From contig JAEMBT020000005.1 in the NCBI GenBank assembly GCA_018873245.2, positions 10,738,001 to 10,802,000 on the forward strand: DNA of 64,000 nt. The letters are read 5' to 3'. Below, in pieces: positions 36,483 through 48,590 of this stretch. The position numbers were made by a program, and so were the translations under genes. Origin of the DNA: Archegozetes longisetosus. Taxonomy: Eukaryota; Arthropoda; Arachnida; Sarcoptiformes; Trhypochthoniidae. The first letter of the stretch is position 1. Each line of letters starts with the position of its first letter. The notes under the pieces are model-generated. The model was given only the letters and a program-made list of their open reading frames with translations. It had not been told where the DNA came from and did no database searches.

Positions 36483-39400
36483 TGATTTTAATGATGGTAC
36501 ATATTTCGTTTCTCATAAAAACGTAACAGAAGGTATTACTTTTGTAGGATTTTGTCATAGTTATCTAATAATCGTTGAGGTTATTTTTTTAACCTTTGAC
36601 TAGGCTGTTTGTAGCCTTGACGAACCTTGACTACAGAAATAAAAAATTATTTATGTCCTTAATAATCTAGTATAGATATCTTTCTTAGAAATAGATCAGA
36701 GCAGTTTTGTTTGTTTCAATTATTAGATGACTGTAATTTTCCATCAAAGTTATATTTTTAAAGATAAGTATATTTAAAGAAAGATTGTGAGAAAATTTAT
36801 TGAATAAATACACATTTCAATTAATTTCGATCTTATTTATTAATTTTTTTACACCATTGTGTTATGCAATTCTGAATGTGATTGATTTTTTACCTGTGTG
36901 TTGCATAACTACTTTTGATTATTTTAGAAAAATGATTATGAAATAAGACAAACATTCTGATACCAAATATCCTTAATAAGATTTAGGATTCTCTAGAGTT
37001 TTATTATCTGTTACAATGTACAGGTTTAAGCTACCGATATTATGCAGGTATGTAAGGTCCTTTCATTTTTAAGCTAATTATAAGTATTAATAAAAAAGTT
37101 CCCGAGAAATATAAAGTACATGGAGAGAATGAACAATAATTAGCTTTCCTATTATGCTACTGAAAAATTCACAGAAAAATTGGCTACGAAGCAAAATAAA
37201 AAAATTTTCGTAACAATAGATACCAAAGATGTCAAAGAATCAATACACAAAATGCAAATAAAGCTTGTATAATTTCTATGGTTTAGCAAACGTTAAATCA
37301 TAGAATTAATGTTTTATCCAGAGTATATACATGTTGACTGAAAATACAAAGTTTTAATACAATTTATGTTCAACTCAAACGAACTATAGTCAAATTCAGG
37401 TGTGATTTTTAGCAATGTTTAAAAACACAACGAAAAAAATAATTTAGGAACTAAGAAATGTTTGTTAAAGAAATAAAAGAAGACTTAATTAAGCATTATA
37501 AAACTGTATTTCTAAATAAAACTTGTAAATTCTTTTCTATTTATTTAGAATTACTTTTTTTTAAAAATTAGATTCAGTTAAATGTTTTCGACCTTTACTA
37601 AGAGGTATATTTAGAATTAAATTCTAGAGGCTACAAAATGTAAATTTATAATTTGAAAACGGAAAAAATTCGTAAAAATTTCCATATTTTATGTCTGACA
37701 GAATGTGAAGTCATTGACACAACTGAGTACTTAGGTTTTTGATGATTTTCAACACCTAAACATCAAGGAGTTTTGATAAAATTTTTTTGGTAAGTACCTA
37801 TAGTTCCAACCAACCTTCTGTGTAAATCATATCATCCTGTTCCATTGGGCCTGTTCATAAATAACATTATTCCATACAGAATCAACCAAAGGAAATTTTT
37901 GAATTAAGATAGCTGGAATCAAAACTGCTCGAAAAATAATTGAATACGTGTATTTTTGTTTAGTCGAAAATTTCTTGATTTCAGAGCTATAGTGCATCAA
38001 ACTCGAAAATCACAAACTTTTAATTGACTACAACTTTGCGACTAAGAGTCCAAATAACTTAATATTAAAATCAAATGAAAGCTCTTGAAAAGTTCTTTCT
38101 AGATATCTTATTATTGCTTCCTATAATGAATTAATTTTTAAGAGTAGAAAAACAAAATTCAATCTTTTAACACTGAAAATGACTATTTATTTTTACAATA
38201 CAAAGGAGCAATAAATTACTCCTTTCACTCAGGAATAATCTCTGAAATCAATGTTCATGGTTTTATTACAAATAAAATTCAAAATCAACTCTAAATGAAC
38301 AAATTTTCAGATATTTCACTAAGAAACTATTTGAATCACTAAAAGTCAATTTTTATAAAGAAATGATGCATTTAAAAGTAGTTTATTAAAGAATCGAATT
38401 ATCGATAAAGAAGAAACTGTTTTCAAAAAGTGAAATTTCAGCAGAATGTGATTCTCTTCATCGGACTTCTATGAGATTCAGTTTTAGTAACTCGAAAGAT
38501 TGTGAAAACGCTTGTTTTACAAGTATTTTGCTCATTTAACTCGACCACTTTGGCGAATACAACCGAATCAGATATAAAATGATAAATTTGAATAAATACC
38601 AGCATGAAGACTATGACAAGGCATATGAATTCGTTAATAACTGATTTTGACAAAAAAATGGATTTATAACCTTATAGGACTCAGGCGATGATATATACGT
38701 GGATATAACTTCTATAGGGCTAATTCTAAGCAAAAATGCCAACATTTCATTGAATTCGAGAAAAAGTGTTTTAATATCTTATCACGAATGAAGAAGAAAT
38801 GAGAGTGCATGTGACTAGTATTTTGCCTTCTGAATTGCCAGAATTAGTCATACAATCTGTTAAAATTTAATCTCAGGAATTCGTGCCTACATAGTTGGCA
38901 TAATTAACTTATGGTTTGACTTCTTTCTTGTACGAATAAGAAGGAATCACAATAAACCTTCTTAAAACATCAATATAAAGCTAAGTATCATCACTGAATC
39001 TTCTGGTCAGTTTCGATGATTCATGCAGACGAAACCTTAGCCGCAAACAGCAAATAAACATTCATAATATACATTGAAATAAAATACAAGTATATTCAAT
39101 TAACTCAAAAATACTTCATAATTAAATTTAACTTCAACAACTTTATGAGTTATTCAAAAAAAAAAATTCAGTAAGCACACAAAACAAAGCTGACTCAGCA
39201 TTGAAAAGCTTGTGTTGCTCTAGAGTTTAATAGAAAATAATCGTTCCTCTGTTGAATATGAATTTGTGGTTAAAAATTTTGTTGAAAGTAAAACTATGGA
39301 ATGAAATGAGTTTTGGATTGGAATAAGTAGGACATATGGCATTTCAATAACAAGTTTGTGTTATCATCTTTGCTGACGCACAGTCGACAAAACATCAGAC

Positions 39401-40808
39401 ACGAGAACATTGTCACCTGAGAACATGAGATGTTTGTCTTAGTCTTTGTATTTATGCAAACGACAAATAACGATTTGAAGTTTTGATTGATTGAAAAATG
39501 AAATGGAATTGTGATTGATAATCACTGACATGACACCTTATGCTCTCAACTATCAAAAGGAATAATTGTAGCTTATCAGTAATTTCCTGATAGTCAATTG
39601 AGCTTCATAAACTTTATTATCTCTCAACTTAAATTCAATATCAGATTTAATAACTATCCAGGTATATCTTGATAATTTACCACAAAAGTTTGTTAATTTT
39701 TCACATTTTAAAATCTCTTTCATTCTTCGAATACATAATATTAGCTCGAATATTATTATTTTTTGCAATAATTCATGTTCTGTTAAAGATAAGTCACTAT
39801 TATTTGTCCAAAAGTCCACATACACGAACCGTTTGGAAATAGTACGTATTCTCTGACGAACCAACTTTGTTCTCTTCAACCTTAGCTTACTTATTACGTC
39901 TATATCATTTTCTTGATATGTATTTTAGAGTTATGTGATATATATTTAATTCTTATTATAAGAACTAAAGGTATAAACGCTTATTAAATAGATTTGTTGA
40001 AAAAAGTTTATTACAACTTAATACGATTCATAGTTATCAGTGAATGTTTGATAATATATACGCTAAACTCCATTGTTCGAAGATTTACACTTGAGTAACT
40101 CTTTCGAATATACAATTTCAATCTAGTTTAAACTGAATTTTCGAGTATAAAGCCGCATGTTATAGCCATAAATTCAAAAAAATTATATTTCAAATGATGT
40201 CATCTTTATCTCAATATTTTCCTAGCATTTTGGTATCTTATCATTAGTTATCAATTTTCTGTTGGATCATCAATATCACACTACTTAGGCTGTTGATAGT
40301 GTTTCTAGAGCAACGAGCAACTCAGAAAGGACAACCAGACTGTCTAAACATCGGTAATTTAGACCTAATTAATAGTTCAATTTAGCTCAAAGCACATGTG
40401 CATTACTTCTGGATTAACATATGTTTTAAGTATGTTCAAATTTACAAATTTATACAAATTGTACTGTAAATAGATATTGTTGAAAGAACTACTGCTGGTT
40501 ATTTGTAATGAAGTTGTTTAGAGTAAATTCAAGATGAAAAAGTAAGTTATATTTTGTGATTTCTGTTTGTTTATCAAATGTTTTCTTTGAATAAATAAAA
40601 ATGAGATAATTTTCTATTGAGTAATAAAATATTCTATATTATATGTATAAACTAATCTTTTGGCAAGAATAATTAGCAGACTTTATTTATTGTTATATCT
40701 ATTAATATTTAAACTAAGTCGTAACAACTAGTTTTATGTTTCTACTAATTATTTCGTCTTTTTATTAGTTTCTTAAACTCAAAAAATTTCCTTTCAAGTC
40801 AGGTGAAA
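36483..40808. other. Intergenic region with no recognised gene
   Basis: No supportable gene. A frame at 39553-39879 (minus, 108 residues, Lys/Ile-rich) has no domain or splice context. A diverged repeat copy at about 38636-38700 matches 29316-29400. Confidence 0.4.
38636..38700. repeat. Diverged dispersed repeat copy
   Basis: The stretch around AACCTTATAGGACTCAGGCG resembles 29316-29400 (AACCTTATAGCACTGAGCCG) for about 65 bp. Same repeat family, low identity. Confidence 0.45.
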
Positions 40809-43152
40809 ATGATAGCGAAGAAAATAATAAATAAAGTTCAGAACGAGATCTACGGAAATAAATTTCATAAATGGGATAAATACATGTATACGTTCATTAT
40901 TGGTCTGAATCACTTGACATTTGTAAGTAGTTTTACATCAAATTAAATCCAATAATCAGTATACTACACAAAATTTTAGGGGATAAGTGATTCATCCTTT
41001 GGACCAGCACTCGTTGATTTAAAATACTTATTGGATACATCTATGGAAAAGATTTCATTGATAACATTCTTCCTCAGTTTTGGATATATGATGGGTTCAC
41101 TTTGTAAGTTATTTGTTATGTTTCAAGCTAATTAAATAATAGACAATAATTAAGGATAGGTAGAATGGAGTAATTTACAGAATTTTCTAGTAATTGTAAA
41201 ATTGAAAGATTTTGAAATATGAAATCTTTCGCAACTATGCATACGAGTTTATGGGAAAATAATTTATTTAGAATACAATTTTTTACAGAAATTAATCTGT
41301 CAATTAATGAAAAAAGCAAAGTTAAAATTAAAAATTAAAATTAAGTTCATCATTATTATGATTGTATTTCAAGATCTTGTTTGGTCTGTCAGTAGTATGC
41401 AAAGTTTCTGACTAATGAATGTAAACTCCAAGACCCGTATGCACGCTCGTATCTGAACCCGGTTTAAGTTTAAACTAGATTTAAATTTTGAGTATACATA
41501 AGTTTTTTATGCATACTCAAAATTTAAACCTAGTTCAAATATGAATGTGCATACGGGCCTAAGTCAAAAAGAATTAGACATCCGATGAAAACAAGGAGCC
41601 TAATAGCACCACTATCTACGAGAACTTAGAAGTTATCGATTAGTAGGCTGTGGCGCTATAAGGCTTCTTTTTTCGTTGGGTGTCACACCCGATGACATCC
41701 GAATTCTTTTGGATTTAAAGTTTATTCGAAGATTGCAATCTATGTTCCATTTTTAATTTGCATGAGTTCGTTTCAACAAAATAAGATCTCAATATCAGAT
41801 TGATCATAATAAACTGAATCTTTCATTAAAATAAACTTAAGCTTTACCCTTTGAACTTTCAATTCAGTTGGATTTCTATTTGAATACCTCAATCGTCAGC
41901 TATCGTTGGTTATTCTTCTAATTTTAATGGGAATTTCTATCATTTCCGTTCCGTACTCATATCAATTATCTCACCTCTATTTATGCGCTTGGATTTTCGG
42001 TTTGGGCGGCGGTGCGTGGGATAGTTCCAAAAATGTCTGGCTTATTGAAATTTGGAAGAATGATTGTGCGCCACTTTTACAACTCAGTGGATTTATGTTC
42101 GGATTAGGCTCTATTTTTGGTCCACTCATAGATAAATCATATCTAACTGGTGAAGTTCATAGTCGGCTGAATGAGCCTAGTTTATCCAATTCATCACACA
42201 ATATTGTATCAAGCAAATTGTTTGAAAATATTGAAAGAAGAAATAGACTGAAAAAACCATTTCTTATCATAGGAACGATTCAAATGATAGGTGAGAAAGA
42301 TTTATCTCTATGTTAGATTAGTTATCTAATAATTTTCATCTTATAACTAGATGAAACTTATTCTAGAAAAAACTCTATTCTTTCAACGCAAACTTTATCA
42401 AACAGCAAAAAAGTAATTCAAAGTAACAAGCAGTCCAAAGACTCAATGAACTTAATAATTTTTATTTCATATCAGGTCCCGTGTTAATGATGTTAATGCT
42501 TTTGCTTAGAAGTTACAAACATCGAACCACAGTAATTCAGAATGTAAATGACAACAAGCTGAAAAGACATCTTGATGATCGCAATAGATCGATGATAATT
42601 TCAGTGTCAATCTGCCTAGCTTTTTATAGTGCAGCTAGAGCAGTTTATTCACATTTTGCTGCGACCTATTACCAGATGATCCCTGTCAAACTCACTGCCA
42701 TTCAATCAGCAGAACTCGTTTCCTCATTTTCCCTTTCCTACACTATGGGTCGTGGAATGAATGTTTTCGTCGCAGCCAAGATAAAGCCTCAATATATGAT
42801 TGCGTATCATTTCCTGATCCTGTTTATGGGGTTAACATTTCTCTCTTTCGGACAGAATTCAAAAACAATTTTATGGATCGGAAGTTTGATAATGGGCTTC
42901 GGGTTCTCTTCTATAAACTATGCAATTCTTAGTTTTGTTGGTCAACACTTAGAAGTGACGAATAGAGTTGGAACCATTCTCATATTTTCTTCTCAGTCTC
43001 TTTATTTATTCATACCTTTTATTTTGGGGAAATTTATTGAAAAATATCCGAATGTATTTTTGCTGTCTATGGCTATGAATCTTACAATTAGTTTTTTCAT
43101 ATCTATAATAATTTTATACCTAGTCATGAAATCTTGCATACAAAATTCATAA
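40809..43152 (+). CDS. Major facilitator superfamily transporter (MFSD4 / Na-glucose transporter 1-like), four exons
   Basis: Exons: 40809-40922, 40980-41103, 41868-42290 and 42476-43152. All introns are GT-AG, phases agree, 1338 nt, 445 residues. The protein is hydrophobic throughout with the layout of a 12-helix MFS carrier. The first helices read GISDSSFGPALVDLKYLLDT then FFLSFGYMMGSL. The fourth-fifth helix region has GGGAWDSSKNVWLIEIW and the loop APLLQLSGFMFGLGSIFGPL, closely following the MFSD4/NaGLT1 pattern (G-x-x-D-x-x-x-N-V-W, then P-x-L-Q-x-L-x-F-x-F-G-x-G). A hydrophilic loop after about residue 170 separates the two halves. It probably moves a sugar or other small solute across the plasma membrane; the substrate is not deducible here. 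The gene appears intact. Confidence 0.88.
41433..41562. mobile_element. Foldback/MITE in the second intron of the MFS gene
   Basis: Inverted arms (CCCGTATGCAC at about 41435; GTGCATACGGG at about 41550) continue inward to a near-perfect stem, AAATTTTGAGTAT-CATAA, at about 41491-41530. Immediately downstream (about 41596-41672) is a second inverted pair of GAGCCTAATAGCACCA type. Both lie within the 41104-41867 intron. Confidence 0.6.
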
Positions 43153-43295
43153 TAGTAAATAATTTTCAAAGCTATTGACTTATTTTTCTAGTGAATAGTA
43201 AGAGAAAGAGACAGCTTAAAAAGATGAAAGTGATTGAAATACTCTTCATTTGAGGGTTGACAACTGTATTTGATGCTGAAGTTCATGCTAATTTT

Positions 43296-43301
43296 AATAA
43301 A
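43296..43301 (+). terminator. Possible polyadenylation signal of the MFS gene
   Basis: AATAAA, about 145 nt downstream of the stop at 43152. Confidence 0.4.
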
Positions 43302-43601
43302 AAAAAGATGTAAAATGACTAAATTTTCTGAACTACTGTTAAAATTGTTTATTTTGAGACGAATTTACACAAATATTCTTATTTATTTTTCTCACAAGTA
43401 TGTAAAAATACTTTTTGCAACATTCTAGATTTCAACAAAATGAATGAAACGAAGTTTTTTTTATGGGAGTCCAAAGTTTATCCTTATATTTGATATTTTA
43501 TAAGTTTGGATGTCTCGGACAAATGCTTAACAAAAAAACCAACGAAATTCTAAAAATCTTGCTCTAAAACGTTTGAAACATCAAAGTGGATATTAATTTA
43601 T

Positions 43602-44013
43602 TTAACCCTAGAACAGTATTTCACTGTCAAAATGACCCAAAGGACTATAAAAAATGTTATAATTATTTAATGCAATTTCCAATGTTAATAAAACTGATAG
43701 TATTTTCAAATGAGTATATTTAGATCGTATTAAGGAATAAATTAATTATTTACAAATTTTATATTTAAATTGAATCATTTTTAAAGTTAGTTCTATTTGA
43801 GTTTAGGCCGTAAATTTTTATGTGAAATAAGTTTTCACTCAAACCTTAAACTGATTACGTCAACGATGACGACACTAATAAAGTACAAAACAAGCTAACT
43901 GTTATGCACCCTAAACCTCACGATAACATACTTTTCCAAATCAATCGATGGGTCAAAAAGACCCTATTTTACTGAAATCATCTGTGAAAATCGTTTTACT
44001 GTTTAAGGGTTAA
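43602..44013. mobile_element. piggyBac-type MITE, copy 2, inserted in the sushi pseudogene
   Basis: TTAA flanks at 43602-43605 and 44010-44013, with ends CCCTAGAACAGTA and, inverted, CCCTTAAACAGTA. It is homologous along its length to the copy at 17721-18120, in the opposite orientation. The intact paralogue near 56530-56550 lacks it: TTAATTTATTTCAATCAAAT there versus TTAATTTATT, element, then ATCAAAT here. Confidence 0.88.
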
Positions 44014-44562
44014 ATCAAATACACACAAAACTATTAGTTGATTATTTTCTCAGCTCAAGATCGAAGTATTTTCTAAATAAGGGAGTATGATTTTGGTACA
44101 TAGATGTTAAGTGGTTATGTTTACAGGGAAGCTGAAAGGAAATATCTGGCTTACACGAAACTGGTTCACCTAAACAATCCCCATCAACGCCACATTGGCG
44201 TGAATACTTTCTTGAATTTGACCTAATAGTTGTGATCTTTTGAGAATTGAGTACAAAATGTGTCAAATTTACCTTGAAGTGGGCTCATTGTTATTTTTTA
44301 CAAGTATATAACTATCGTCACAATTGTAATCAGCACAAGAGTAATTGCATGAGATTAGTGAACGCAGTGGCTCACCAGGTCTTTAGTGCGACTTTATATC
44401 AGTCGAAAAATATGGGGTCAATCTCTTAGGAGATTCGTGCGCACTAACACAAACACTCCTTGAGCAATCGAAAGTGAGTTTTTACTTGTGAACAATGACT
44501 CTCCTAATGAGAGATGCATTCTAACCGATAGTAAAAGCTGAGGTTTTTATAGCCGTCATAGC

Positions 44563-45511
44563 ATATAAGGATTGGAAATCAAGTTTAAGCACTGACTTTG
44601 AACTTTAATACCATTAAAGCCATGAATTGGTCAATGATGATTAAGGGTGCAATTTGTAGGCCATTTATCTGTTTACATGGGTTTATTGTATGTTTTTGAC
44701 CATAAATTGAAATTAAGATAATGAAAGTGTCTGAAAGGCAGGCCATCGCCGATAGAGTTGTGCATTTCTATGCAGAAATTAGTGGCTGCGATAAGTATCG
44801 AACTGTGAAGCAGTTCGAAGAGGAGAGCCTTAAGAGGCGGACATTGTATGGCATCATTCAGAGGTATGAGACAAGAGGTTCATCAAAGTTTCGGCCCAAA
44901 ACTGGGCACCCGGTGACTGTGGCCACACCTCAACTTACAAAAAAGTCGCCAAAAAACTTTTGACGACAAACCTCCCGGAGCGCAAAATCGGGCCACAGTT
45001 CGGGACAAATCACACAACTGTCGGGAACATTAAGAGAAGACTGGGAATAAAGACCCGCAAATGTATTGAAGCCCCGAAATACACGCCCGGACAGAAAAAG
45101 AGGGCCAAAACCAATTGCTGTAAGCTATACCGGCCAAAACCGATTGCGTGACCCGCAAAGCAAATGCCTCTAATGTCCCCCAGGCTCGACCTATTGAGAG
45201 ATTCTGGGCATTGTGTAAGAAAAAGTATTCCGAGAGGTCAGTCTCAGCAAAAAAAATCTGCGGGTTTCGCCAAATCTGGTCAGGAATTCGTCGAGAAGTC
45301 GCCAGAACTCATGCAAAGAATATTATGAAAGGCATAAAGAAAAAGCTTCGGCAGATCGGCGACCACGGGGTCTATAAACCACTTAAGCCTAAAAACTAGT
45401 CGCATATATAATCATAATTATTGTCATAAAATTTCATAATATTTGATCGATAAATTACTGAATACTTTAATTATTAAAGCAGTGCTTAAACTTGATTTCC
45501 AAGCAATATAT
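44563..45511 (+). mobile_element. Internally deleted Tc1/mariner-type element
   Basis: Perfect 23-bp inverted repeats at 44572-44594 and 45480-45502 (core GGAAATCAAGTTTAAGCACTG), with weaker similarity continuing to about 44563 and 45511. It encloses a broken transposase. It lies inside the sushi pseudogene. Confidence 0.85.
44721..45399 (+). pseudogene. Tc1/mariner-type transposase remnant lacking its catalytic centre
   Basis: Three frames in succession. 44721-44963 and 44960-45151 encode the N-terminal helix-turn-helix region (LYGIIQRYETRGSS; TNHTTVGNIKRRLGI), separated by a one-base shift. 45148-45399 encodes the C-terminus (NVPQARPIERFWALCKKKYS). The segment from about KTNCCKLYR to NVPQARP lacks the roughly 100 or more residues holding the first two catalytic aspartates, so it is an internal-deletion derivative. 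Codon use is more GC-rich than the surroundings, as expected for a foreign element. Confidence 0.85.
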
Positions 45512-45687
45512 GCGCATACTAGTTCAACTAGTAAGATTAGTATCTACAAAAAAGTACAAAATGTTAATAATAACGGTTTAGTTATGAGGGGACTGATGAG
45601 TAATATATAAAGAAATTATTATAAGTTTAAGGGACTATGTTTATAAAGGAGAATTAGTACGAGTCTAGAGGTTAAAGGGGTTAATGC

Positions 45688-46914
45688 TACGGTTGCCAGA
45701 TCAGGTCTCTCTCGATCCTTGAGAAAAAAATCAAAGGGGAAAAAACCAAATTTTTACAAAATTCAAAGTGATTTTATTGCTATATTTATGAGAATAAAAA
45801 CTTTTTGACAGGATTTTGTAATATGATTGAAAATATTGAGTCATGAACCGCTATAATATAAAATTTGAGAACTAAAATACACTACTTATTATTAGAAATT
45901 TGAATATTTTTATTTTACAAATAACTAAAGTTTTACACATTGTGACTGCAAAGAGCGTTTCCCTGCTTCTTTACAATCCTTGCGTGGGATGTGAAGATAA
46001 ACTCTGGTTGGACGCACTTTCACACACTGCTTGAGCCTCACAAACGGTACCACAAATTAAACACAGATAAAGAAAAACACAAATTTAGTAGAGTAAAAAA
46101 ATACTTTATTTAAATAATAATAAAATACAGATGCGTAGATTTTAGCACAAAAGAAATGTCTGCGAGTCCCGATTTTGGACTCGAACACTACTTTAAATAC
46201 GCGAAAATTAAGGCAATGGCTTAAAGTTAAGTCCATGCCTGATCGCCGGATTTTTACGTGAGATTAGCCGAACGGTGTTGACCGTTGGCCATCCTTTTTT
46301 AGTAATTGGTCATTTCATGTGTCGTCCCAATTGACGACACATAAAATATTTTTACTAATTAGTCCCAGGCACCCCGTTTTTATGGCTCTGTTTTGATAAA
46401 CAGAGCCATAAAAACCCTTCTTCTGAAATTCCACAGCTGCGTTCGATTAAGAACAGCAGCTTCATCCTCTCCTTTTCTAAGAATTGAGACAAAGAAAGGA
46501 GAAGGAAAAGAAAAATAAAAATAAATAAAAATTGTTTGTGAAGAACAGAAACTAGAAAGTTTCTGCATTCACAATATTTACAGATTGAAAGAAAGCACAT
46601 TGTTTTGATTTTAATTTAAAAGACAATATTTCGTCATTTGCTTTCACAAAGCATGAAACCAGACATTATGTCTATAAGTCTATGAATTTAAATGAGAGGA
46701 TCATAGGAGAGAAAAGGACGTAATTCACTTTTAAGGAAATTACAGTGATTTAAAAATTCAACAATTTAGGAAAAAAACTAGAAATAACATTTATTTTACT
46801 TTTGAAATTTCTATTCCTTGAGATTCTCGTATTTCACTGAATCCTTACTTGAGACTTGAGACTACATCTCATTCCTTGAAACTCAAGGAGAATCCTTGAG
46901 ATCTGGCAACCGTA
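45688..46914. mobile_element. Non-autonomous hAT-type element with 8-bp target duplication
   Basis: Perfect 15-bp inverted ends TACGGTTGCCAGATC (45688-45702) and its complement (46900-46914). An identical 8-bp direct repeat GTTAATGC flanks it at 45680-45687 and 46915-46922. Eight-base duplications are diagnostic of hAT insertion. The 1227-bp interior has no transposase but holds two strong internal hairpins (about 46317-46342 and 46377-46414). It sits in the remains of the sushi pseudogene beside the Tc1-like element. Confidence 0.88.
46377..46414. repeat. 17-bp perfect hairpin inside the hAT-type element
   Basis: TTTTTATGGCTCTGTTT (46377-46393) pairs exactly with 46398-46414 around a 4-nt loop TGAT. 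A second hairpin, ATGTGTCGTC with GACGACACAT, lies about 50 bp upstream. Confidence 0.8.
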
Positions 46915-47485
46915 GTTAATGCTAAAAAATTGTTGATTCTAACTCTAAAGTGAACTCTTATGTATTTTGTCACTTTACAGGTCTCCCACATTCTCGAGTA
47001 AACTGCATGAATTCCCCAGTATACAGTGATCGATCAATCAAATCTCCATTTTGATTTAAAATGAACTTTCATATATTCGACAATTTTACATATGGATCCT
47101 TCTTGCCGTTATAGGATATTTCGTATAATATGAATAGGACGAATGAACGGACAGATGAATATCAATTCTATGAATAAGAAATCTGCGTACTGATTAGAGG
47201 AGTAGTTGAAGCTAATTATCTCGATGAAAGCATTGAATCGCGGTATCATTACATGTCCTTTAACGATAGGATATTTTACATGTTCGAATCTCCGCCGAAA
47301 CTTTATCCTTTTATCTTAACTTCTATTAGATTTGAGTCTAATTTGTAGTCATGGCGAATAATTAATATTATTAGTGCAATACTCTGATTTGTTTCGAACT
47401 AAAAACTCTGCGTCTGGTTTTATTTTGATCTAAATGTTGCTCAAGTTTACAACAATATATCGTTACGTGTTGGTTCATTTACGAT

Positions 47486-47980
47486 AGGGTGACCACATAT
47501 ATTTTTTGAGAATGCAGGACAAAATGTAAGGATCCTCCTTGTAAATTTTTAAAATTTTATTTTGAACTCAATGTTAACATTTACATATTCAAACATTTTC
47601 ATACACTAGTTTTAAAAAATTATTCTTATCTTGCTTATTTATGCCTAAACTTATATTTTTATCTGATTTTATAGCGTTAAGTAAAGCAGTATCATTTTAA
47701 GCAAAATTATGAAATTCAGAACAGGACATTCAAAAATTAAATATTGTACATAATTCTGCTTTAGCTAAATTAATATCCATTCTATTTCGTTCATTTGTCC
47801 ATAAGGATTTTACCTATATAGAAATGGTAGAGACTAAATCTGATGAAAGTAAAACTTAATATTAATGTTTAATGAGATATAGGGCAAAATGCGTCCTACA
47901 TAATACCTTTGCAGGACACAGGACACAAGACCCAATTTGCAGGACTGTCCTGCTTGATGAGGGACATGTGGTCGCCTTAT
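47486..47980. mobile_element. hAT-type MITE inserted in the sushi pseudogene
   Basis: Ends AGGGTGACCACAT and, inverted, AGGCGACCACAT. Flanked by the 8-bp direct repeat TTTACGAT at 47478-47485 and 47981-47988. The intact paralogue near 57550-57575 shows the uninterrupted sequence, so the empty site is visible. It belongs with the TAGGGTGACC-ended elements at 49.5 and 54.0 kb. Confidence 0.87.
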
Positions 47981-48590
47981 TTTACGATTTCAACTGGCTC
48001 AAGAACTTCTGTTGTTAAATTTAACAATTGTTTGTTTCCCGATAGGGATTAATAATTTTTTGTCGCTTAGAATCGCTATAGACTGAAATCCACTTCATAA
48101 CAACGTCATCAGTGACGCTATGTGCTAAAATATTAAGACTGTTCCATAAAAAAATTTAATGTGAGAGAGTAAGGTATGTAAATATAAATATTTGACAGCA
48201 CCTAGGCTGTCCTCCAGTCCAGAAACCATTCTCACACTTCTGTATGATGAAATTGACGCCATTAAGGTAAAAAAACCATATGAAATGTGGATCAGCACGA
48301 AGAAAACAAAAAAATTTTGCAAGTGGCATTACTGTCTCTCTCCGTATTATGGCTTACCCGGGTTCAATTCCAAGTCTCTGGGAATCCATAGTCGTTTGTG
48401 ACTGCGGTTTGACTAGTTTAAAAATTTAATTTATTATACAGTGTATATTAACAGTAAACTATATGATTGGTTTTACTTAACTTGAGACTTTCACACGGTT
48501 TACCACAGTCGTTTATGACGAGAGAAAACTGTGAACTGTAAGAACTCGAAAAAGTTTAATTAATTTTATTCTGAGTGAATGTGAGCGCAT

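Larger units (their letters stand above)
43540..48590 (-). pseudogene. Transposon-shredded paralogue of the sushi-domain receptor gene
   Basis: Pieces of this region align in order with the intact gene at 56149-58085. About 43540-43600 and 44014-44060 match its last intron and exon border. About 44100-44390 match sushi domains 2-3. About 46978-47485 and 47981-48120 match the long second exon, and about 48130-48590 match exon 1 with its initiator ATG at 48590. Exon 1 has an in-frame stop soon after the signal peptide, and later parts are frame-broken. The copy is interrupted by a piggyBac-type MITE (43602-44013), a Tc1-like element and an hAT-type element (together about 44.4-46.97 kb), and an hAT-type MITE (47486-47980). 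It is clearly dead. Confidence 0.85.

Noticed and set aside
39553-39879. 108-residue minus-strand frame, Lys/Ile-rich
   Set aside because: Starts with a non-ATG codon and has no domain, signal peptide or splice context. In 70% AT DNA such lengths occur by chance.
46355-46600. Phe/Leu-rich minus-strand frames
   Set aside because: They run through the hairpin region of a non-autonomous hAT element; composition bias explains them.
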